Source of the DNA: Acanthochromis polyacanthus
Lineage: Eukaryota > Chordata > Actinopteri > Pomacentridae
Assembly: GCF_021347895.1 (NCBI RefSeq)
Contig: NC_067117.1
Location: 37,467,567 to 37,531,566, forward strand
Length of the DNA stretch: 64,000 bases
Direction: 5' to 3'
The notes under the pieces are model-generated. The model was not told the origin of the DNA, made no database searches, and saw only the letters and a program-made list of their open reading frames with translations. Below, one piece after another: positions 1-13,759 of this stretch (position 1 is its first letter; every line of letters starts with the position of its first letter). The position numbers and the translations under genes were made by a program.

Positions 1-2725
1 CAGCATTTCAAGCGCAGAAAAATCATGAAGCCTGCATTAACGTGAACATAATGTGGACACACAAATTTATTGTGCAGAATGACTTGAAATGTAATCTGTA
101 CGAAGGCAAATGATGTTTGAGATGTTCTGGTTTGAACCAATTGCATGTACAGCATTTTTGAGCACACTGTGCATATGATTTCACGACCAGCATTTCAAGC
201 GCAGAAAAATGATGAAGCCTTCATTAACGTGAAAATAATCTGGACACAGAAGTTTCTCCTTCAGATTTACTTGAAATGTGATCCATATGAAGGCAAATGA
301 CGTTTAAGATGTTCTGGGTTGAAGGAATTGCATGTACAGCATATTTGACCAAACTGTGCATTTCAGCTCCGGACCAGCATTTCAAGCGCAGAAAAATCAT
401 GAAGCCTGCATTAACGTGAACATAATGTGGACACACAAATTTCTTGTGCAGAATGACTTGAAATGTGATCTGTATGAAGGCAAATGATGTTTGAGATGTT
501 CTGGTTTGATCCAGTTGTATGGACAGCATATTTGACCAAACTGTGCATTTAAGCTCAGTATCAGCATTTCAAGCGCAGAAAAATCATGAAGCCTGCATTA
601 ACGTGAATATAATGTGGACACACAAATTTCTTGTGCAGATTGACTTGAAATGTGATCTGTATGAAGGCAAATGATGTTTGAGATGTTCTGGTTTGAACCA
701 ATTGCATGTACAGCATTTTTGAGCACACTGTGCATATGATTTCACGACCAGCATTTCAAGCGCAGAAAAATGATGATGCCTTCATTAACGTGAAAATAAT
801 CTGGACACAGAAGTTTCTCCTTCAGAATTACTTGAAATGTGATCCATATGAAGGCAAATGACGTTTAAGATGTTCTGGGTTGAAGGAATTGCATGTACAG
901 CATATTTGACCAAACTGTGCATTTCAGCTCCGGACCAGCATTTCAAGCGCAGAAAAATCATGAAGCCTGCATTAACGTGAACATAATGTGGACATACAAA
1001 TTTCTTGTGCAGAATGACTTGAAATGTGATCTGTGCGACGGCAAATGATGTTTAAGATGTTCTGGGTTGAAGGAATTGCATGGACAGCATATTTGACCAA
1101 ATTGTGCATTTCAGCTCAGTATCAGCATTTGCAGCGCAGAAAAATCATGAAGCCTGCATTAACGTGAACATAATGTGGACACACAAATTTCTTGTGCAGA
1201 TTGACATGAAATGTGATCTGTATGAAGGCAAATGATGTTTGAGATGTTCTGGTTTGAAACAATTGCATGGACAGCATTTTTGAGCACACTGTGCATATGA
1301 TTTCACGACCAGCATTTCAAGCGCAGAAAAATGATGAAGCCTTCATTAACGTGAAAATCATCTGGACACAGAAGTTTCTCCTTCAGAATTACTTGAAATG
1401 TGATCCATATGAAGGCAAATGACGTTTAAGATGTTCTGGGTTGAAGGAATTGCATGTACAGCATATTTGACCAAACTGTGCATTTCAGCTCCGGACCAGC
1501 ATTTCAAGCGCAGAAAAATCATGAAGCCTGCATTAACGTGAACATAATGTGGACATACAAATTTCTTGTGCAGAATGACTTGAAATGTGATCTGTGCGAC
1601 GGCAAATGATGTTTAAGATGTTCTGGGTTGAAGGAATTGCATGGATAGCATATTTGACCAAATTGTGCATTTCAGCTCAGTATCAGCATTTGCAGCGCAG
1701 AAAAATCATGAAGCCTGCATTAACGTGAACATAATGTGGACAGACAAATTTCTTGTGCAGAATGACTTGAAATGTGATCTGTATGAAGGCAAATGATGTT
1801 TAAGATGTTCTGGTTTGATCCAGTTGCATGGACAGCATATTTGACAACACTGTGCATATGATTTCACGACCAGCATTTCAAGAGCAGAGAAATCATGAAA
1901 GCGTCATGAACGTAAAGTTCATGTTTAACACACAAAGTTCTTGTTCAAATGTGATCTGTATGATGGCAAATGATGTTGAAGATGTTGAAGGAATTGCATG
2001 GACAGCTTTTTTGACCAAACTGTGCATTTCAGCTACGGACCAGCATTTCAAGCGCAGAAAAATCATGAAGCCTGCATTAACGTGAACATAATGTGGACAC
2101 ACAAATTTCTTGTGCAGATTGACTTGAAATGTGATCTGTATGAAGGCAAATGATGTTTAAGATGTTCTGGTTTGAACCAATTGCATGGACAGCATTTTTG
2201 AGCACACTGTGCATATGATTTCACGACCAGCATTTCAAGCGCAGAAAAATGATGAAGCCTTCATTAACGTGAAAATAATCTGGACACAGAAGTTTCTCCT
2301 TCAGAATTACTTGAAATGTGATCCATATGAAGGCAAATGACGTTTAAGATGTTCTGGGTTGAAGGAATTGCATGTACAGCATATTTGACCAAACTGTGCA
2401 TTTCAGCTCCGGACCAGCATTTCAAGCGCAGAAAAATCATGAAGCCTGCATTAACGTGAACATAATGTAGACAGACAAATTTCTTGTGCAGATTGACTTG
2501 ACATGTCATCTGTATGAAGACAAATGATGTTGAAGATGTTCTGGTTCGAAAGAATTGCATGGACAGCATATATTGACCAAACTGTGGCATTCAGCCTCCA
2601 AGTGATCAGCATTTTTCAAGCGCAGAAAAATCATGGAAGCCTGCATTAACGTTGAACATATGTGGACACACAAATTTCTTGTGCAGGATTGACTTGAAAT
2701 GTGATCTGTATGAGGCAAATGATGT
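1..2725 (-). repeat. 187-bp tandem satellite, block 1 (minus orientation)
   Basis: Head-to-tail monomers of about 187 bp. The phrase cagcatttcaagcgcagaaa recurs at 1, 188, 375, 562 and 749, each exactly 187 bp apart. Monomers fall into subtypes. A variant with a tcacgac junction recurs at 188, 749, 1310 and 1871, every 561 bp, so there is a local three-monomer higher-order period. One monomer near 1871 has an internal deletion of about 17 bp, making that step shorter. Orientation is opposite to the block after the gap. Open frames of 60-140 codons here come from the AT-rich monomer and are not genes. The last 150 bases contain many single-base insertions relative to other monomers, as expected at a low-quality contig end. 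Confidence 0.95.
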
Positions 2726-2825
2726 NNNNNNNNNNNNNNNNNNNNNNNNNNNNNNNNNNNNNNNNNNNNNNNNNNNNNNNNNNNNNNNNNNNNNNNNNNN
2801 NNNNNNNNNNNNNNNNNNNNNNNNN
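2726..2825. other. Assembly gap (100 N)
   Basis: Exactly 100 unresolved bases, the conventional placeholder for a gap of unknown size. The satellite changes strand across it, so the true distance and joint orientation are unknown. Confidence 0.99.
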
Positions 2826-5800
2826 CGTTAATGCAGGCTTCATGATTTTTCTGCGTTTGAAATGCTGGTCCGGAGCTGAAATGCACAGTTTGGTCAAATA
2901 TGCTGTACATGCAATTCTTCAACCAGAACATCTTAAAACATCATTTGCCTTCATATGGATCACATTTCAAGTCAATCTGAAAGAAATTTTCTGTGCCACA
3001 TTATTTTCACGTTAATGCAGGCATTCATTTTTCTGCGCTTGAAATGCTGTCCTGGATCATAAGTACAGATTGGTCAATAATGCTTTCCATTGCATTTTGA
3101 ACATAAACATCTCAACATCATTTGTCTTCATACAGATCACATTTCAAGTCAATCTGCAAAGAAATTGTGTGTCCACATTATGTTCACGTTATGCAGGCTT
3201 CATGATTTTTCTGCGCTTGAAATGCTGATAATGAGCTTAAATGCACAGTTTGGTCAAATTTGCTGTCCATGCAATTCCTTCAACATCTTCAACATCATTT
3301 GCCATCATACAGATCACATTTGAACAAGAACTTTGTGTGTTAACATGAACTTTACGTTAATGACGCTTTCATGATTTCTCTGCTCTTGAAATGCTGGTCG
3401 TGAAATCATATGCACAGTGTGGTCAAATATGCTGTACATGCAATTCCTTCAACCCAGAACATCTTAAACGTCATTTGCCTTCATATGGATCACATTTCAA
3501 GTAATTCTGAAGGAGAAACTTCTGTGTCCAGATCATTTTCACGTTAATGCAGGCTTCATGATTTTTCTGCGCTTGAAATGCTGGTCCGGAGCTGAAATGC
3601 ACAGTTTGGTCAAATATGCGTCCATGCAACTGGATCAAACCAGAACATCTTTAAACATCATTTGCCTTCATACAGATCACATTTCAAGTCATTCTGCACA
3701 AGAAATTTGTCTGTCCACATTATGTTCACGTTAATGCAGGCTTCATGATTTTTCTGCGCTTGAAATGCTGGTCCGGAGCTGAAATGCACAGTTTGGTCAA
3801 ATATGCTGTACCATGCAACTGGATCAAACCAGAACATCTTAAACATCATTTGCCTTCATACAGATCACATTTCAAGTCATTCTGCACAAGAAATTTGTGT
3901 GTCCACATTATGTTCACGTTAGTGCAGGCTTCATGATTTTTCTGCGCTTCAAATGCTCATACTGAGCTTAAATGCACAGTTTGGTCAAATATGCTGTCCA
4001 TGCAATTCCTTCAACATCTTCAACATCATTTGCCATCATACAGATCACATTTGAACAAGAACTTTGTGTGTTAACATGAACTTTACGTTAATGACGCTTT
4101 CATGATTTCTCTGCTCTTGAAATGCTGGTGGTGAAATCATATGCACAGTGTTGTCAAATATGCTGTCCATGCAACTGGATCAAACCAGAACATCTTAACA
4201 TCATTTGCCTTCATACAGATCACATTTCAAGTCATTCTGCACAAGAAATTTGTGTGTCCACATTATGTTCACGTTAATGCAGGCTTCATGATTTTTCTGC
4301 GTTTGAAATGCTGGTCCGGAGCTGAAATGCACAGTTTGGTCAAATATGCTGTACATGCAATTCCTTCAACCCAGAACATCTTAAATGTCATTTGCCTTCA
4401 TATGGATCACATTTCAAGTAAATCTGAAGGAGAAACTTTCTGTCCACATTATTTTCACGTTAATGAAGGCTTCATCATTTTTCTGCGCTTGAAATGCTGG
4501 TCCGGAGCTGAAATGCACAGTTTGGTCAAATATGCTGTACATGTAATTCCTTCAACCCAGAACATCTTAAACATCATTTGCCTTCATACAGATCACATTT
4601 CAAGTCATTCTGCACAAGAAATTTGTGTGTCCACATTATGTTCACGTTAATGCAGGCTTCATGATTTTTCTGCGCTTCAAATGCTGATACTGAGCTTAAA
4701 TGCACAGTTTGGTCAAATATGCTGTCCATGAAATTCCTTCAACATCTTCAACATCATTTGCCATCATACAGATCACATTTGAACAAGAACTTTGTGTGTT
4801 AACATGAACTTTACGTTAATGACGCTTTCATGATTTCTCTGCTCTTGAAATGCTGGTCGTGAAATCATATGCACAGTGTGCTCAAAAATGCTGTCCATGC
4901 AATTGGTTCAAACCAGAACATCTCAAACATCATTTGCCTTCGTACAGATTACATTTCAAGTCATTCTGCACAATAAATTTGTGTGTCCACATTATGTTCA
5001 CGTTAATGCAGGCTTCATGATTTTTCTGCGCTTGAAATGCTGGTCCGGAGCTGAAATGCACAGTCTGGTCAAATATGCTGTACATGCAATTTCTTCGACC
5101 CAGAATATCTTAAACATCATTTGCCTTAATACAGATCACATTTCAAGTCATTCTGCACAAGAAATTTGTGTGTCCACATTATGTTCACGTTAATGCAGGC
5201 TTCAGGATTTTTCTGCGCTTCAAATGCTGATCCTGAGCTGAAATGCACAATTTGGTCAAATATGCTGTCCATGCAATTCCGTCGAACCAGAACATCTTCA
5301 ACATCATTTGCATTCATATAGATGACATTTCAAGTCATTCAGCAAAAGAAATTTGTCTGTCCACATTATGTTCACGTTAATGCAGGCTTCATGATTTTTC
5401 TGCTCTTGAAATGCTGGTCGTGAAATCATATGCACAGTGTGGTCAAAAATGCTGTCCATGCAACTGGATCAAACCAGAACACCTCAAACATCATTTGCAT
5501 TCATATAGATCACATTTCAAGTCATTCTGAAGACGACATTTCTGTGTCCACATTATGTTCACGTTAATGCAGGCTTCATGATTTTTCTGCCCTTGAAATG
5601 CCGATGCTGTGCTGAAGTGCACAGTTTGGTCAAATATGCTGTCCATGCAATTCCTTCAACATCTTCAACATCATTTGCCATCATATAGATCACATTTGAA
5701 CAAGAAATTTGTGTGTCAACATGAACTTTACGATAATGACGCTTTCATGATTTCTCTGCTCTTCAAATGCTGGTCGTGAGCTGAAATCGACACTTTGGTC

Positions 5801-8800
5801 AAATGTGCTGGACATGTAATTCCTGGACAAGTCATTCGGAACAAGAAATTTGTTTTTCAACAAAATGATCACGTGAATTCAGGCTTCATGATGTTTCTGC
5901 GCTTGAAATTCTGGTCCGGAGCTGAAATGCACAGTCTGGTCAAATATGCTATCCATGCAATTGGTTCAAACCTGAATACCTTTAACATCAATTGCCTTCA
6001 TATGGATCACATTTCAAGTAATTCTGAAGGAGAAATTTCTGTGTCCAGATTATTTTCATGTTAATGAAGGCTTCATCATTTTTCTGCGCTTGAAATGCTG
6101 GTCGTGAAATCATATGCACAGTGTGGTCAAAAATGCTGTCCATGCAATTGGTTCAAACCAGAACATCTCAAACATCATTTGCCTTCATACAGATCACATT
6201 TCAAGTCAATCTGCACAAGAAATTTGTCTGTCCACATTATGTTCACGTTAATGCAGGCTTCAGGATTTTTCTGCGCTTCAAATGCTGATACTGAGTTGAA
6301 ATGCACAATTTGGTCAAATATGCTGTCCATGCAATTCCTTCGATCCAGAACATCTTCAACATCATTTGCATTCATATAGATGACATTTCCAGTCATTCTG
6401 AAGACGACATTTCTGTGTCCACATAATGTTCACGTTAATGCAGGTTCCATGATTTGTCTGAGCTTAAAATGCTGGTCCGGAGCTGAAATGCACAGTTTGG
6501 TCAAATATGCTGTACATGCAATTCCTTCAACCCAGAACATCTTAAACATCATTTGCCTTCATACAGATCACATTTCAAGTCATTCTGCACAAGAATTTTG
6601 TGTGTCCACATTATGTTCACGTTAATGCAGGCGTCATGATTTTTCTGCGCTTAAAATAATGATCCTGGGCTGAAGTACACAATTTGGTCAAATATGCTGT
6701 CCATGCAATTCTTTCGAACCAGAACATCTTCAACATCATTTGTCTTCATACAGATCACATGTCAAGTCAATCTGCACAAGAAATTTGTCTGTCCACATAA
6801 TGTTCACGTTAATGCAGGCTTCATGATGTTTCTGCGCTTGAAATTCTGGTCCGGAGCTGAAATGCACAGTGTGGTCAAATATGCTGTCCATGCAATTGGT
6901 TCAAACCTGAACACCTTAAACATCATTTGCCTTCATATAGATCACATTTCAAGTAATTCTGAATGAGAAATTTCTGTGTCCACATTATGTTCACGTTAAT
7001 GCAGGCTTCATGATTTTTCTGCGCTTGAAATGCTGGTGCGGAGCTGAAATGCACAGTTTGGTCAAATATGCTGTCCATGCAATTCCTTCAACATCTTCAA
7101 CATCATTTGCCATCATATAGATCACATTTGAACAAGAAATTTGTGTGTCAACATGAACTTTACGATAATGACGCTTACATGATTTCTCTGCTCTTCAAAT
7201 GCTGGTCGTGAGCTGAAATCCACACGTTGGTCAAATGTGCTTGGACATGTAATTCCCTGAATCCAGAACATCTTAAACATCATTTGCCTTCATACAGATC
7301 ACATTTCAAGTCATTCTGAAGACGACATTTCTGTGTCCACATTATTTTCACGTTAATGAAGTCTTCATGATTTTTCTGCGCTTGAAATGCTGATCCTGAG
7401 CTGAAGTGCACAATTTGGTCAAATATGCTGTCCATGCAATTCTGTCAAACCAGAACATCTTAAACATCATTTGCCTTCGTACAGATCACATTTCAAGTCA
7501 TTCTGCACAAGAAATTTGTGTGTCCACATTATGTTCACGTTAATGCAGGCTTCATGATTTTTCTGCGCTTCAAATGCTGATACTGAGCTTAAATGCACAG
7601 TTTGGTCAAATATGCTGTCCATGAAATTCCTTCAACATCTTCAACATCATTTGCCATCATACAGATCACATTTGAACAAGAACTTTGTGTGTTAACATGA
7701 ACTTTACGTTAATGACGCTTTCATGATTTCTCTGCTCTTGAAATGCTGGTGGTGAAATCATATGCACAGTGTTGTCAAATATGCTGTCCATGCAACTGGA
7801 TCAAACCAGAACATCTTCAACATCATTTGCCTTCATACAGATCACATTTCAAGTCATTCTGCACAAGAAATTTGTGTGTCCACATTATGTTCACGTTAAT
7901 GCAGGCTTCATGATTGTTCTGCGTTTGAAATGCTGGTCCGGAGCTGAAATGCACAGTTTGGTCAAATATGCTGTACATGCAATTCCTTCAACCCAGAACA
8001 TCTTAAATGTCATTTGCCTTCATATGGATCACATTTCAAGTAAATCTGAAGGAGAAACTTCTGTGTCCAGATTATTTTCACGTTAATGAAGGCTTCATCA
8101 TTTTTCTGCGCTTGAAATGCTGGTCCGGAGCTGAAATGCACAGTTTGGTCAAATATGCTGTACATGTAATTCCTTCAACCCAGAACATCTTAAACATCAT
8201 TTGCCTTCATACAGATCACATTTCAAGTCATTCTGCACAAGAAATTTGTGTGTCCACATTATGTTCACGTTAATGCAGGCTTCATGATTTTTCTGCGCTT
8301 GAAATGCTGGTCCGGAGCTGAAATGCACAGTTTGGTCAAATATGCTGTACATGCAATTCCTTCAACCCAGAACACCTTAAACGTCATTTGCCTTCATATG
8401 GATCACATTTCAAGTAAATCTGAAGGAGAAACTTCTGTGTCCAGATTATTTTCACGTTAATGAAGGCTTCATCATTTTTCTGCGCTTGAAATGCTGGTCG
8501 TGAAATCATATGCACAGTGTGCTCAAAAATGCTGTACATGCAATTGGTTCAAACCAGAACATCTCAAACATCATTTGCCTTCATACAGATCACATTTCAA
8601 GTCATTCTGCACAATAAATTTGTGTGTCCACATTATGTTCACGTTAATGCAGGCTTCATGATTTTTCTGCGCTTGAAATGCTGGTCCGGAGCTGAAATGC
8701 ACAGTCTGGTCAAATATGCTGTACATGCAATTTCTTCGACCCAGAATATCTTAAACATCATTTGCCTTAATACAGATCACATTTCAAGTCATTCTGCACA

Positions 8801-11800
8801 AGAAATTTGTGTGTCCACATTATGTTCACGTTAATGCAGGCTTCAGGATTTTTCTGCGCTTCAAATGCTGATCCTGAGCTGAAATGCACAGTCTGGTCAA
8901 ATATGCTGTCCATGCAATTCCGTCGAACCAGAACATCTTCAACATCATTTGCATTCATATAGATGACATTTCAAGTCATTCAGCAAAAGAAATTTGTCTG
9001 TCCACATTATGTTCACGTTAATGCAGGCTTCATGATTTTTCTGCTCTTGAAATGCTGGTCGTGAAATCATATGCACAGTGTGGTCAAAAATGCTGTCCAT
9101 GCAACTGGATCAAACCAGAACACCTCAAACATCATTTGCATTCATATAGATCACATTTCAAGTCATTCTGAAGACGACATTTCTGTGTCCACATTATGTT
9201 CACGTTAATGCAGGCTTCATGATTTTTCTGCCCTTGAAATGCTGATGCTGTGCTGAAGTGCACAGTTTGGTCAAATATGCTGTCCATGCAATTCCTTCAA
9301 CATCTTCAACATCATTTGCCATCATATAGATCACATTTGAACAAGAAATTTGTGTGTCAACATGAACTTTACGATAATGACGCTTTCATGATTTCTCTGC
9401 TCTTAAAATGCTGGTCGTGAGCTGAAATCGACACTTTGGTCAAATGTGCTGGACATGTAATTCCTGGACAAGTCATTCGGAACAAGAAATTTGTTTTTCA
9501 ACAAAATGATCACGTGAATTCAGGCTTCATGATGTTTCTGCGCTTGAAATTCTGGTCCGGAGCTGAAATGCACAGTCTGGTCAAATATGCTATCCATGCA
9601 ATTGGTTCAAACCTGAATACCTTTAACATCAATTGCCTTCATATGGATCACATTTCAAGTAATTCTGAAGGAGAAATTTCTGTGTCCAGATTATTTTCAC
9701 GTTAATGAAGGCTTCATCATTTTTCTGCGCTTGAAATGCTGGTCGTGAAATCATATGCACAGTGTGGTCAAAAATGCTGTCCATGCAATTGGTTCAAACC
9801 AGAACATCTCAAACATCATTTGCCTTCATACAGATCACATTTCAAGTCAATCTGCACAAGAAATTTGTCTGTCCACATTATGTTCACGTTAATGCAGGCT
9901 TCAGGATTTTTCTGCGCTTCAAATGCTGATACTGAGTTGAAATGCACAATTTGGTCAAATATGCTGTCCATGCAATTCCTTCAACCCAGAACATCTTAAA
10001 CATCATTTGCCTTCATACAGATCACATTTCAAGTCATTCTGCACAAGAATTTTGTGTGTCCACATTATGTTCACGTTAATGCAGGCTTCATGATTTTTCT
10101 GCGCTTAAAATAATGATCCTGGGCTGAAGTACACAATTTGGTCAAATATGCTGTCCATGCAATTCTTTCGAACCAGAACATCTTCAACATCATTTGTCTT
10201 CATACAGATCACATGTCAAGTCAATCTGCACAAGAAATTTGTCTGTCCACATAATGTTCACGTTAATGCAGGCTTCATGATGTTTCTGCGCTTGAAATTC
10301 TGGTCCGGAGCTGAAATGCACAGTGTGGTCAAATATGCTGTCCATGCAATTGGTTCAAACCTGAACACCTTAAACATCATTTGCCTTCATATAGATCACA
10401 TTTCAAGTAATTCTGAAGGAGAAATTTCTGTGTCCACATTATGTTCACGTTAATGCAGGCTTCATGATTTTTCTGCGCTTGAAATGCTGGTGCGGAGCTG
10501 AAATGCACAGTTTGGTCAAATATGCTGTACATGCAATTCCTTCAACATCTTCAACATCATTTGCCATCATATAGATCACATTTGAACAAGAAATTTGTGT
10601 GTCAACATGAACTTTACGATAATGACGCTTACATGATTTCTCTGCTCTTCAAATGCTGGTCGTGAGCTGAAATCCACACGTTGGTCAAATGTGCTTGGAC
10701 ATGTAATTCCCTGAATCCAGAACATCTTAAACATCAATTGCCTTCATACAGATCACATTTCAAGTCATTCTGAAGACGACATTTCTGTGTCCACATTATT
10801 TTCACGTTAATGAAGTCTTCATGATTTTTCTGCGCTTGAAATGCTGGTCCGGAGCTAAAATGCACAGTCTGGTCAAATATGCTGTCCATGCAATTGGTTT
10901 AAACCTGAACACCTTAAACATCATTTGCCTTCATATAGATCACATTTCAAGTAATTCTGAATGAGAAATTTCTGTGTCCACATTATTTTCACGTTAATGA
11001 AGGCTTCATCATTTTTCTGCGCTTGAAATGCTGGTCCGGAGCTGAAATGCACAGTTTGGTCAAATATGCTGTACATGTAATTTCTTCAACCCAGAACATC
11101 TTAAACATCATTTGCCTTCATACAGATCACATTTCAAGTCATTCTGCACAAGAAATTTGTGTGTCCACATTATGTTCACGTTAATGCAGGCTTCATGATT
11201 TTTCTGTGCTTCAAATGCTGATACTGAGCTGAAATGCACAATTTGGTCAAATATGCTGTCCATGCAATTCCTTCGAACCAGAACATCTTCAATATCATTT
11301 GCATTCATATAGATGACATTTCAAGTCATTCTGAAGACGACATTTCTGTGTCCACATAATCTTCACGTTAATGCAGGTTTCATGATTTTTCTGTGCTTGA
11401 AATGCTGATCCTGAGCTGAAGTGCACAATTTGGTCAAATATGCTGTCCATGCAATTCTGTCAAACCAGAACATCTCAGACATCATTTGCATTCATATCGA
11501 TCACATTTCAAGTCATTCTGCACAAGAAATTTGTGTGTCCACATTATGTTCACGTTAATGCAGGCTTCATGATTTTTCTGCGCTTCAAATGCTGATACCG
11601 AGCTGAAATGCACAATTTGGTCAAATATGCTGTCCATGCAATTCCTTCGAACCAGAACATCTTTAACATCATTTGCATTCATATAGATGACATTTCAAGT
11701 CATTCTGAAGACGACATTTCTGTGTCCACATAATATTGACGTTAATGCAGGCTTCAGGATTTTTCTGTGCTTGATATGCTGATCCTGAGCTGAAGTGCAC

Positions 11801-12852
11801 AATTTGGTCAAATATGCTGTCCATGCAATTCTGTCAAACCAGAACATCTTAAACATCATTTGCATTCATATAGATCAAATTTCAAGTCATTCGGAACAAG
11901 AAATTTGTTTTTCAACAATATGTTCACGTGAATTCAGGCTTCATGATTTTTCTGCGCTTGAAATTCTGGTCCGGAGCTGAAATGCACAGTCTGGTCAAAT
12001 ATGCTGTCCATGCAATTTGTTCAAACCTGAACACCTTAAACATCATTTGCCTTCATATAGATCACATTTCAAGTAATTCTGAATGAGAAATTTCTGTGTC
12101 CACATTATTTTCACGTCAATGAAGGTTCCATGATTTGTCTGAGCTTAAAATGCTGGTCCGGAGCTGAAATGCACAGTTTGGTCAAATATGCTGTCCATGC
12201 AATTCCTTCAACATCTTCAACATCATTTGCCATCATATAGATCACATTTGAACAAGAAATTTGTGTGTCAACATGAACTTTACGATAATGACGCTTTCAT
12301 GATTTTTCTGCTCTTGAAATGCTGGTCGTGAAATCATATGCACAGTGTGGTCAAATATTCTGTCCATGCAATTGGATCAAACCAGAACATCTCAAACATC
12401 ATTTGCCTTCAAACAGATCACATTTCAAGTCATTCTGCACAAGAAATTTGTGTGTCCACATTATGTTCACGTTAATGCAGGCTTCATGATTTTTCTGCGC
12501 TTGAAATGCTGGTCCGGAGCTGAAATGCACAGTTTGGTCAAATATGCTGTCCATGCAATTCCGTCGATCCAGAACATCATAAACATCATTTGCCTTCTTA
12601 TAGATCACATTTCAAGTCATTCTGCACAAGAAATTTGTGTGTCCACATTATGTTCACGTTAATGCAGGCTTCATGATTTTTCTGCGCTTGAAATGCTGAT
12701 CCTGAGATGAAATGCACAATTTGGTCAAATATGCTGTCCATGCAATTCCTTCGAACCAGAACATCTCCAACATCATTTGCATTCATATAGATCACATTTC
12801 AAGTCATTCGGAAAAAGAAATTTGTTTTTCAACATTATGTTCACGTGAATTC
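2826..12852 (+). repeat. 187-bp tandem satellite, block 2 (plus orientation)
   Basis: Same satellite as block 1, now in plus orientation, roughly 54 monomers. Subtypes are recognised by the middle of the monomer: tccggagctgaaatgcac, cgtgaaatcatatgcac and cctgagctgaagtgcac. A shorter subtype lacks about 13-17 bases in the segment corresponding to caagtcattctgcac. On top of the monomer period, a block of roughly 3.6 kb is duplicated: 4876, 5126 and 5795 recur at 8517, 8767 and 9436, all offset by 3641 bp. Further right the offset falls to 3454 (6694 versus 10148), one monomer less. No gene is supported inside the array. Confidence 0.95.
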
Positions 12853-13759
12853 GGGAGGCAGACACCCTCTCTATTTTTAAGACCAGGCTTAAAACGTTCC
12901 TTTTTGACAAATCTTATAGTTGGGGCTGACTGGGTGACCCACAGGGGTTCGGCTTGTGTCTTCATTTGCACAGCTGACTCCTTCTTGGACGTCCCTTCGT
13001 TCTGCCTCTAGTCATGCTGCTATAGGCCTAGGCTGCTGGGGGACTTTTCTTGACGCACTGAGCCCTTCTCTATCTACCTTTACATTTAATATGTATACCG
13101 TTATTGCAGTACATTCACTCTGTTTCCCCCTGTGCTATTTCTCCGAGTGTCCCTGGTCCCAGAGCTGGATGCTTCAGATCTGCGGTTGATGTTCCACCAG
13201 CTGGTCCAGTCTCCACCATGTCCACTGTGGGATGCTGCTGCTGACCTTCCTCCAGCCCTCTGCTTCCAACTCCCTTTTTCCACCAGTCAACTCTGCATTG
13301 CCTTCACTATACTGTTATGCTAACTTACATACTGTTTGAATTTTACTGCTAGCTATATATGGTGTATGTTTAATGTCAGAGCCGTACATCATAAGAGTAA
13401 ATTATGAGTCAGTTTTCAATGTTAGCTTATACTTTGTCTGTGTCACATATCCTGTCATGCATGTATCCAAATGTGTGTTGTGTTTTCCTTGCTTTCCCAC
13501 CCCTCCCTCTTCTCCCATCCCTCCCCCTTGCCCTCTTCTGTCCTTCTCAACCCGCCCGGCCAGCAGGCAGATGGGTCCCCCCTATATAGAGCCGGGTTCT
13601 GCTCGAGGTTTCTTCCCTGTTAAAAGGGTGTTTTTCCTTGCCACTGTCGCCTTTGGGCTTGCTCTGGGGGTCAGGCATTTGGGTTCTGTAAAGCGTCTTG
13701 AGACGAGTTGACTGTAATTGACGCTATATAAATAAAATTGAATTGAATTGAATTGAATT
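12853..13759 (+). mobile_element. 5'-truncated L2-type LINE inserted in the satellite
   Basis: The insert starts inside the last codons of an L2 reverse transcriptase (reading [18 protein letters not shown], then a stop after SYSWG), continues through the L2 3' untranslated region and ends in a repeated attga/gaatt tail. The same protein end and 3' region occur on the minus strand at 43139-44040. The interrupted satellite reads cacgtgaattc on the left and gaattcaggcttc on the right, so a short GAATTC target duplication flanks the insert. Heavy 5' truncation is normal for this class. It cannot move by itself. Confidence 0.9.

Noticed and set aside
1..2725. CRISPR-like array
   Set aside because: Repeats are contiguous 187-bp monomers without unique spacers, and the genome is a vertebrate.
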